A DNA stretch of 6,094 nucleotides, taken from positions 1 to 6,094 of the forward strand of contig SKPT01000108.1 of NCBI GenBank assembly GCA_007119405.1, given 5' to 3'. The DNA is from Phycisphaeraceae bacterium (GTDB taxonomy: Bacteria > Planctomycetota > Phycisphaerae > Phycisphaerales > Phycisphaeraceae). Positions 1 through 5,043 of this stretch are shown here, piece by piece. Position numbers and translations under genes: made by a program. Under the pieces are notes generated by a model. It searched no databases. It was not told the origin of the DNA and was given only the letters and a program-made list of their open reading frames with translations. Position 1 is the stretch's first letter. Each line of letters begins with the position of its first letter.

Positions 1-11
1 ACCGCCGCACA

Positions 12-31
12 CGAGGCGCGTTTACGCCTCG
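12..31 (-). terminator. Hairpin over the stop codon of the capsid fusion gene
   Basis: CGAGGCG (12-18) and CGCCTCG (25-31) are perfect 7-bp arms around a 6-base loop, and the structure includes the TAA stop at 22-24. In the direction of transcription no T-run follows before the window edge, so it is not a classical intrinsic terminator. It may simply reflect coding sequence. Confidence 0.25.
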
Positions 32-1902
32 CCTCGGGAGCGCACCGCCGCTCGCGGATCGACCAGCGCGGTGCCGAAATCGTGATACACCCGCCAGCTC
101 ACCGACAGGCGGTTCACCTGATGATCCAGCCCGAAGAACTCGACCGTAGGCGACTGCTGGCCCTGGAGGAAGGCCACCACCATCGCCACGTTGGCCGGCG
201 AGGCGAACAGATACCAGCGCCGATCGCTGGCCGCGGAGCCGAACTTGGTCTCGTTGGACAACCGAGGCTCGACCTCCAGGCTCACCGCCCGGCGCAGGCT
301 GTTGCCCGTGGGCGCGTTGGCGGCGATCTGCTGAAGGTACTCGCTCTCCAGCAGCGCCTTGGCCTTGGGCTGCAGCGCCGGCGGCACCAGCAGCGTGCTC
401 GGCCGCAGGTCCAGGTCGTTGCCCTGCTCGTCGCGCTGCACCATCATCAGCCGGATGGCCTGCGCCAGGCCATCGAACGTCAGCGAGCTGTCCGCGCCTT
501 CGAGCAGGTTGCCGTTGGCCGCGCTGAAGAAGTCGCCGGCGTTGGCCAGGAGGACATCGTAGACGAGGTCGCTCAGCCGCCGCATCGCCGCCCGGCCCAG
601 CGCCCGCGCGGTATCGTCAAAGACGCTGAGGTCGTCATTGATGAGGTCGCGCCGGTCGATCGACAGCATCCGACCGAAGGTGTCCACCCGGTACTCCTTC
701 GACCACTCGCCGACGGTGCCGTGCTTGAGCTCGCCGCCGGGAGCCACCTGCTCCAACGGCGTGGCGAAGCTCGGCCTGATGGCGGTGTTGGTTTTGAAGT
801 CCGACACCGACCTCACCGAGCAGAACGATCGCCAGGTGGCCGGCGACTCCTGGTACGCATTGAGCAGCACCTTGTTGGCCAGGTTGCCCAGCGCCGTGGG
901 CAGGCTGGTGGTGGACAGCGCCGCCTTGACCATCGCCTCGCGGCCGTGGGGCACCTCGTGGCCCTCGTACATCAGCGCCGCCCGGCACAGGTCGAGGGCG
1001 TGCGTGGCCTTGAGGTCCGCCCCCGCCTGCATCGCCGCCGGGCCGAGGGCCTCCTCGCCCAGGCTGGCCATGCCCATCCGGCTGAGCAGCGCCGCCTCCA
1101 GCCTCACCGCATGGTCCACCGAGCGAACCGGCGGGTGGTGCGAGCTGATCGTCGGCCGCGACGCACGCAGGATGGCCAGCAGCTTGGCCCCCAGGTCCTG
1201 CTCATCGATCTCGCCCGCGATGGCCGCTGCGCGAAGCTCGCCGACCTGCTTCTCCTGCTGGCCCCAGTGCCCGTTGCACATGGCCTCGATGCGCTTGATG
1301 CGCTCGCGCTCCTCCGCGCGAATCTGGTCCTCGTTCGTCTGAACGTCCGTGCTCGTCGTCATTGCCTTCCTTCCGTGGGATGCCGCGATGGCCACGGACG
1401 TGCCCGCGTCCGCGCCCAGCGCCGTGATCGAAACTTCCCGAAGCCGGCCCGCCTTGATCAGCGCGAACCCACGCGCCGAGGCCAGCGTCCGGCCATTGAC
1501 CTGAACCTTCTCACCTCCTTTGACCCGCTCGTGATCGACGGGCTCGACGCCGACGCTCGCCTGGAACGCGAACCCGCCGGCCGTCATGTCCACGATGTGC
1601 CGCGCCGCCTCGCCCGTGCCGCTCATGACGCCGGTGACGAGCAGGCGACCATCCCGAACCTCGGCCCGCCCGTGGCCCACCACGCCGCTGACGCTGGCGT
1701 TGTGATCCGCCAGCAGCGGCACCTGGCCCTCGGCCTCGAGCCCGGCCAGCTCGATCGCAACGTCGCCCCAGCCGGGCACGCGCATCACACCGCCGCCGTA
1801 GGCGACGATGCTGATGCTCGGCCGCTTCCGCTCGCCCGCCGCCACGATGGCCACCTCGGGCGCAGCCAGCAGCAGGTTGTCCGTCGCCGCCGCCGTCGTC
1901 AC
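22..1902 (-). CDS. Prohead protease / scaffold / major capsid protein fusion (phage head)
   Basis: This 626-residue protein should build and mature a phage prohead: it would supply the protease, an internal scaffold-like segment and the capsid subunit in one chain. Residues about 25-175 look like an HK97-type (S78 family) protease. A His in LLADHN (H67), a Ser in FQASVG (S116) and a Glu in LREVSIT (E156) are the likely catalytic residues; the 49-residue His-to-Ser spacing equals that of HK97 gp4 (H65, S114). Residues 185-250 are charged and helical (EDQIRAEERERIKRIEAM), as in a scaffold or delta domain. From about 330 (STTSLPTALGNLANKVLLNAY) to the end (SWRVYHDFGTALVDPRAAV) it resembles the Mu gpT-like capsid half of known protease-capsid fusions. 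The start is GTG at 1902, with GGGAGGT a few bases upstream, and it overlaps the preceding stop as GTGA. The stop is TAA at 22-24. The frame is intact. Domain calls are from memory of the families, not from a search. Confidence 0.9.
   Translation of the reverse strand: MTTAAATDNLLLAAPEVAIVAAGERKRPSISIVAYGGGVMRVPGWGDVAIELAGLEAEGQVPLLADHNASVSGVVGHGRAEVRDGRLLVTGVMSGTGEAARHIVDMTAGGFAFQASVGVEPVDHERVKGGEKVQVNGRTLASARGFALIKAGRLREVSITALGADAGTSVAIAASHGRKAMTTSTDVQTNEDQIRAEERERIKRIEAMCNGHWGQQEKQVGELRAAAIAGEIDEQDLGAKLLAILRASRPTISSHHPPVRSVDHAVRLEAALLSRMGMASLGEEALGPAAMQAGADLKATHALDLCRAALMYEGHEVPHGREAMVKAALSTTSLPTALGNLANKVLLNAYQESPATWRSFCSVRSVSDFKTNTAIRPSFATPLEQVAPGGELKHGTVGEWSKEYRVDTFGRMLSIDRRDLINDDLSVFDDTARALGRAAMRRLSDLVYDVLLANAGDFFSAANGNLLEGADSSLTFDGLAQAIRLMMVQRDEQGNDLDLRPSTLLVPPALQPKAKALLESEYLQQIAANAPTGNSLRRAVSLEVEPRLSNETKFGSAASDRRWYLFASPANVAMVVAFLQGQQSPTVEFFGLDHQVNRLSVSWRVYHDFGTALVDPRAAVRSRGEA
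1360..1374 (-). promoter_or_regulatory. Possible internal ribosome binding site and ATG inside the capsid fusion gene
   Basis: Reading the minus strand, GGAAGGAAGGCA directly precedes an in-frame ATG at 1362-1360, which is Met181 (MTTSTDVQ) of the fusion. AAGGA sits 5 bases before the ATG, a near-ideal spacing. The site falls at the border between the protease domain and the scaffold-like segment. Starting here would give a 446-residue scaffold-capsid protein without the protease. The sequence is seen directly; its use as a start is inferred. Confidence 0.5.
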
Positions 1903-2303
1903 TGCGCACCTCCCGCCGTCGCCTGCCGGGCCCGGTGCGCCTCGGCATGCTCACGCCAATGGTGCAGCTTCGGCGTCTGCTCGTTGAAGGCCGGCTTGTA
2001 GCCCGTCACGCCGTCGAACGCCACGACATCCAGGTGGGCGATCGGATTGGCCGCCACCAGGGCGCAGGCCCAGTTCTGGTACAGACTGATCGTCCACCGG
2101 TCGTCGCCGGCGTGGACCCAGACCGGGTGCACCGGGAAGCGGGGATGCTTCATCATCGCCTCGCGCATCGCCACGGCGATGGCGTGCCGCACCACCTCCG
2201 ACCGGTTCGCACCGGTGAGGTCAGCCATCTGATCCAGCGCGAACCGCTCCCAGCCCGGCATCCGCACCGCCACCATCTCGTCCAGCCGCTCTCGCGTCTC
2301 CAT
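1899..2303 (-). CDS. Small phage-associated protein with ribbon-helix-helix-like N-terminus
   Basis: I do not recognise this 134-residue protein as a named family. Its N-terminus fits the ribbon-helix-helix DNA-binding fold: a short strand (MVAVRM, residues 10-15), a first helix (about 17-30), a turn ending in ANRS, and a second helix with the typical SEVVRHAI pattern (35-50). Residues 52-134 match nothing I know and contain several His and Trp residues (for example HPVWVH and LHHWREHAEAH). No signal peptide or membrane segment is visible. Start choice: a TTG at 2306 leaves only 3 bases after the Shine-Dalgarno, whereas ATG at 2303 leaves 6, so I use ATG. The stop overlaps the GTG start of the capsid fusion (GTGA), implying translational coupling in a two-gene operon. 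It could be an autoregulator, or a structural accessory protein that only resembles an RHH. Confidence 0.75.
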   Translation of the reverse strand: METRERLDEMVAVRMPGWERFALDQMADLTGANRSEVVRHAIAVAMREAMMKHPRFPVHPVWVHAGDDRWTISLYQNWACALVAANPIAHLDVVAFDGVTGYKPAFNEQTPKLHHWREHAEAHRARQATAGGAQ

Positions 2304-2309
2304 CAATCA

Positions 2310-2315
2310 CTCCTT
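2310..2315 (-). promoter_or_regulatory. Shine-Dalgarno (AAGGAG) of the RHH-like gene
   Basis: AAGGAG on the minus strand lies 6 bases before the ATG at 2303 and only 3 bases before the alternative TTG at 2306. This decides the start in favour of ATG. Confidence 0.7.
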
Positions 2316-2470
2316 CGTAACACGATCCGTATGACAAGACCCTGAAAAAAACACGCGCCGCTACCTGTTACCTACGCCATGGCCCTCCTCGGCTGTCCGC
2401 CGATGTGTCCCGTCCCTGCGGGCGCGGCCGGTCCGCACCCGTCCCTATCAACCTCATTCGCAATCGCCGC

Positions 2471-2511
2471 CGAACCACGCCACGGTCCGCGCCCATAGTG
2501 CTTATTGCCGC
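2471..2511 (+). repeat. Imperfect direct repeat, copy 1
   Basis: The copy starts with CGAAC and CACGCCAC and ends with a 22-base block (2490-2511) whose core is TAGTGCTTATTGCCGC. That block matches 20 of 22 positions in the copy at 2652-2673, 162 bases further on. The spacer between the two parts is 6 bases here and 11 in the other copy. Confidence 0.55.
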
Positions 2512-2546
2512 TCAGGCCCGATTCCTCACAGTGACATCGCAAAATC

Positions 2547-2561
2547 ACATGAGGCTCATGT
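2547..2561. repeat. Palindrome ACATGAG-G-CTCATGT (operator-like)
   Basis: Seven-base arms around one central G are perfectly complementary. The site is nearly the reverse complement of the neighbouring palindrome at 2577-2597, and a single CCTCACAT half-site (2564-2571) lies between them. The cluster sits about 245-295 bases upstream of the RHH-like gene start. A protein-binding site is inferred from symmetry only. Confidence 0.55.
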
Positions 2562-2576
2562 CCCCTCACATCAATC

Positions 2577-2597
2577 CTCACATGAGCCTCATGTGAG
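2577..2597. repeat. Palindrome CTCACATGAG-C-CTCATGTGAG (operator-like)
   Basis: Ten-base arms around one central C are perfectly complementary. The inner 15 bases are the exact reverse complement of the palindrome at 2547-2561, so the pair is arranged in opposite orientation. Either a transcription-factor operator or a mobile palindromic repeat would look like this. Confidence 0.6.
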
Positions 2598-2627
2598 CAC
2601 CCGTGTCACCGGCAGCCGTGGGGCGGT

Positions 2628-2673
2628 CGGAACACGCCACCCCTCCGCTGCCGCCCGTAGTGCTAATTGCCGC
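2628..2673 (+). repeat. Imperfect direct repeat, copy 2
   Basis: This is the second copy of the unit at 2471-2511. It has CGGAAC, CACGCCAC (2633-2640), an 11-base spacer, then the 22-base block with core TAGTGCTAATTGCCGC (2652-2673). The two copies flank the palindromes at 2547-2597. Confidence 0.55.
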
Positions 2674-2718
2674 AGAGGGGCCAAATCTCGGGGTGCCCCT
2701 CGAAAAAAAGTGCAGTTT

Positions 2719-2734
2719 GTTCCAGATCTGGAAC
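2719..2734. repeat. Perfect 16-bp palindrome GTTCCAGATCTGGAAC
   Basis: Eight-base half-sites meet without a spacer, 9 bases after an A7 run (2703-2709). This is typical of a dimeric repressor site. It is not a LexA box of the GAAC-N4-GTTC type, because the half-sites point the other way. As a hairpin it would have only 6 bp and a GATC loop. Confidence 0.5.
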
Positions 2735-3063
2735 GGCTGGCCGATTCTTCGCCGCCCGCAGGCGTCCCGGTGGCCGCCATGCGTCGTCTACCCGGCGCGG
2801 GGGGCGAATGGCGGGAGTCGGCCGAAACCGATCGTCCCTCCCTTAGTTACCTATGCCGTCCGGAGGGCGCTGCGCCCGGGTTTACCTGCTATATCCGCAT
2901 CGGCGGTCAATTTGCCGCGCAGCGCCGGCAGATTTTCGACCGCCCTCTCTACCGTTGTTCTTTTGCCGGAAATCCGAATCCGGTGCGCGCGATGTCAGAA
3001 AATCTGCATGCTGCTGGGAGGGGTCGGCCTAAGCCTCTGCCGGATCATGTCTTGAACCGCCCG

Positions 3064-3091
3064 TTGACACGTTGCCGTCGATCCCGACAAT
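3064..3091 (+). promoter_or_regulatory. Predicted sigma70-type promoter of the RHS gene
   Basis: A consensus TTGACA (3064-3069) is followed after 16 bases by GACAAT (3086-3091), which matches 4 of 6 positions of TATAAT. Transcription would start near 3098, leaving a leader of about 24 bases before the ATG at 3122 with GAGGG (3111-3115) as ribosome binding site. The geometry is good, but short matches occur by chance. Confidence 0.4.
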
Positions 3092-3121
3092 TGAACCCGC
3101 CAGCCCACCTGAGGGATGTTC

Positions 3122-4219
3122 ATGAGCCGGGGCCGGACACGAACCCGATCGAGCCGCTCTGCCGCACCGACGGCGGCCACCGATCGTCCCGGCACCCAGC
3201 ATGCCTCAGTCGCCGACGCGTTCCCCGTCCGTCCCCGCCACCCGCGCCTCGGCTACGACGATCCGTCACTGATCCCATCTCACCTCCGCGGGCAGGATGG
3301 CCGCGGCTACGACGCGCTGTGTCGGTTCCGCCTCGTCGTACCCGGCGAAGCCTGCATCCACGTTGACATCGCCCTGCGTTACGACGACGAACGCTGCGCC
3401 GTGCGGATTGGCCTCCACGATGGTGGCCCCGGCTCCGATGGTGCGATCGAGGGCCATCCTGCCCGCACCGTCGGCCACCAGGGCCTGTTGCACGACGGCA
3501 CCGGCAGCGCCACGGGCGGCGGCGTGAGCCTGGTGGACAATCGACGGCGCGTGTTGCACACGCGGCTGGGGCGGTTCACGTCACGCGATCCGCTGAATCA
3601 GAATCAGCCGGGAGGGGGTTACCAGGATGGGATGAACCGCTACCAGTACGTACGGTCAAACCCAGTTACAAGGCTTGACCCTTCAGGTTTATGCGAATTT
3701 GGGCAGTGCATCACACCAGACCCCGCCGATCCCAATTATAGCCGCTGTTGCGATGGAGTGATGTATAATCCCAGTGAGCAGTGCTGCAATCAAAACGATG
3801 ATGTGTATGGATGCCCCGAAGGAACATGCGATAAGTGGACCCTGTCCGTTGACACCGTAGCCGCTGGTGGAGTGATACTTTCGGGCCTTGTGATTGATAC
3901 GGTCTTGCGGGCATCCTCCGACTGCTGTATTACTCCTGCTCGAAAGCAATATGTGTTTGCTGGATTTGGGGGCGGCCCTTTTGCAGATGCCTCCGGAGCT
4001 GTCAATGTAGGTTTGGATCACGACTTTGAAACTCCGTGCATCGGCTATTCGGACCATGCCGGGTTCGGTTTTGCAGTTGGTGTGGGCGTCGGAATTGGAG
4101 TGCACTGGTCGAGCGTGGGAGTCTCTACGCCTCATACGCGTGTGACGATCGATGGCTTCGACACAGTCGGGTTCGGCGCTGGCGCATCATACGTGTTGGG
4201 ACGGTGGTTCTTCGAGTGA
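3122..4219 (+). CDS. Short RHS-family protein: end of RHS core plus cysteine/glycine-rich C-terminal module
   Basis: RHS proteins form large shells that carry a variable C-terminal effector or surface module. This 365-residue protein keeps only the end of the shell: HQGLLHD (119-125), RVLHTRLGRF (143-152), RDPL (155-158), DGMNRYQYV (169-177) and the boundary motif LDPSGL (185-190). The upstream YD repeats are missing, and residues 1-115 are not recognisable although their GC-rich third positions look coding from about 3290. The C-terminal module (191-365) has eight Cys at 191-236, including CCDGVMYNPSEQCC; a hydrophobic stretch (246-262); another CC (268-269); then Gly-rich alternating sequence (FAVGVGVGIGVHW) ending RWFFE. 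Its codons are visibly less GC-rich than the core, as expected for exchangeable RHS tips. ATG 3122 is preferred over 3116 because GAGGG lies 6 bases upstream of it. No signal peptide is evident. It is probably an orphan or 5'-truncated RHS cassette; I recognise no toxin catalytic motif. Confidence 0.8.
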   Translation: MSRGRTRTRSSRSAAPTAATDRPGTQHASVADAFPVRPRHPRLGYDDPSLIPSHLRGQDGRGYDALCRFRLVVPGEACIHVDIALRYDDERCAVRIGLHDGGPGSDGAIEGHPARTVGHQGLLHDGTGSATGGGVSLVDNRRRVLHTRLGRFTSRDPLNQNQPGGGYQDGMNRYQYVRSNPVTRLDPSGLCEFGQCITPDPADPNYSRCCDGVMYNPSEQCCNQNDDVYGCPEGTCDKWTLSVDTVAAGGVILSGLVIDTVLRASSDCCITPARKQYVFAGFGGGPFADASGAVNVGLDHDFETPCIGYSDHAGFGFAVGVGVGIGVHWSSVGVSTPHTRVTIDGFDTVGFGAGASYVLGRWFFE

Positions 4220-4245
4220 TACGGAATAGCCAGGTATTCACAGAA

Positions 4246-4566
4246 ATGGGTGCGAAACGCCATACATGGCTTGTTGTTTTGGCAATCGTAGGTTTGCTGA
4301 TGTGGCTCCCGGTCGCCATCGGATCACTGACATACTCCTTCGGAGAGCCTGCGAAGCCGCTTCGTGCGGAGACTCAATACATGGCGATTGTGCAGGGAGC
4401 CGTCAGTACTGTCGTTCTCGCTACCATTGCTGTGCTCATACTACCAAAGCGCGTCGATCGATGGTGGGCACGGGTCCTTGCGGGTGTCGCAGTTGTTCTA
4501 TTCGTCGTCGCTTCAGCTTGGATGTTGTACCTGGTCGCGATTTACACGCCAGGTGCTCCGGCTTGA
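4246..4566 (+). CDS. Small three-segment membrane protein, possible partner of the RHS module
   Basis: This 106-residue protein has no family I recognise. Three hydrophobic segments are clear: about 8-29 (WLVVLAIVGLLMW onward), 46-66 (MAIVQGAVSTVVLATIAVLI) and 76-100 (RVLAGVAVVLFVVASAWMLY onward). A basic N-terminus (GAKRH) and basic loop (PKRVDRWWAR) would favour cytoplasmic placement by the positive-inside rule. It lies 26 bases after the RHS stop on the same strand and shares its lower third-position GC, so the two probably moved and are transcribed together. A GTG at 4216 is an alternative start that overlaps the RHS stop as GTGA and would add 10 residues. Neither start has a strong Shine-Dalgarno: GGTGG lies 8 bases before GTG, and AGG lies 11 bases before ATG. 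Its position suggests an immunity or anchoring partner, an inference from gene order only. Confidence 0.7.
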   Translation: MGAKRHTWLVVLAIVGLLMWLPVAIGSLTYSFGEPAKPLRAETQYMAIVQGAVSTVVLATIAVLILPKRVDRWWARVLAGVAVVLFVVASAWMLYLVAIYTPGAPA

Positions 4567-5013
4567 GGCTTGAACCTCGGGTGGCGGGGACGGGTGGTCG
4601 CCCGATTACGTGGGGGGCGCTGAGGTGGCGGCGACGTGCCGAGCCCGCGCCCGTGAGCAAAACGTGGTGCAAGGCGGCCACGCTCGCCCATGAGGACATC
4701 CTGGCCATCTTGGCCATGTTGCGTTTTTGGGCCGTGAGCCAAGACGGCCAAGATGGCGAAGTGGGCCAGGTGGTGCGGGGGTGGCCACCTTGCCCGCAGC
4801 CGCCCCGTGGAGGCCTCGCCGGCTCCAGATGGCGACGACGGGGCGGGGGAACCCGGCGGCGTGGCGGCCTGGTTACGCTGCCCGCACCTCACCCCGCCGC
4901 CAAGCGAACGCCACCCGGCTCGGGCGGCGACCCATCCCGATTTTCAACGCTGCACACACGTCTCGATCTGACCATCTCGCCAACTGAAGCTGACGGCTTT
5001 CAGGCGGGTAAGG
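4567..5013. other. GC-rich stretch without a supported gene
   Basis: Between the membrane protein and the capsid gene I find no open frame with recognisable protein features. Several frames stay open on both strands because of high GC, giving Arg-, Pro- and Gly-rich translations. It contains the inverted repeat at 4704-4757. None of the three plus-strand frames encodes the missing N-terminus of the following capsid protein, so its right end probably marks a recombination junction. Confidence 0.6.
4704..4757. repeat. Inverted repeat, 12-bp perfect arms, 30-base loop
   Basis: GCCATCTTGGCC (4704-4715) and GGCCAAGATGGC (4746-4757) are exact reverse complements. An alternative outer pairing, CCTGGCC (4700-4706) with GGCCAGG (4764-4770), also exists. 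A T5 run lies in the loop rather than after the stem, so this is not an intrinsic terminator. Confidence 0.6.
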
Positions 5014-5043
5014 AGCGAGGATGAGCTGCTGCCGAACACGGAC

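Larger units (their letters stand above)
2316..3063. other. Divergent intergenic region, repeat-rich, no supported gene
   Basis: This spans most of the gap between the leftward phage genes and the rightward RHS gene. I see no gene with recognisable protein features. The longest open frame here (2593-3366, plus) is Arg- and Pro-rich, resembles no family, and runs into the RHS gene in another frame. The region holds two 7-A runs (2345-2351 and 2703-2709), palindromes, and imperfect direct repeats. Short GTTACCTA(C/T)GCC motifs occur at 2367-2378 and 2846-2857. It may be a recombination scar or the decayed end of a mobile element. No transposase fragment was found. Confidence 0.6.

Noticed and set aside
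82..2001. Long plus-strand open frame of 639 codons opposite the capsid fusion
   Set aside because: Its translation is Arg-, His- and Gln-rich with no recognisable domain. It mirrors the real minus-strand gene, and high GC keeps the opposite frame open.
2703..2734. Intrinsic terminator on the minus strand (palindrome followed by T7)
   Set aside because: Nine bases separate the stem from the T-run, the stem is only 6 bp, and there is no gene to its right on the minus strand to terminate.
2719..2734. LexA/SOS box
   Set aside because: The half-sites are GTTCC...GGAAC, opposite in orientation to the GAAC-N4-GTTC type box, and there is no spacer.
2593..3366. 257-codon plus-strand frame across the intergenic region
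   Set aside because: It is Pro- and Arg-rich without domain features and overlaps the start of the RHS gene in another frame. Open by composition.
3266..3559. Minus-strand frame that reads smoothly (Ala- and Val-rich) opposite the RHS N-terminal part
   Set aside because: The plus frame has GC-rich third positions and runs in frame into the RHS core motifs; the minus frame has no family resemblance.
5010..5023. AAGGAG plus ATG at 5021 as the start of the SU10-like capsid gene
   Set aside because: The spacing is good, but the ATG is not in the capsid reading frame and gives a Trp- and Arg-rich translation that stops early.
4266..5024. 252-codon plus-strand frame over the membrane protein and downstream region
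   Set aside because: It overlaps the membrane protein, whose three hydrophobic segments are far more protein-like, and has no recognisable content.
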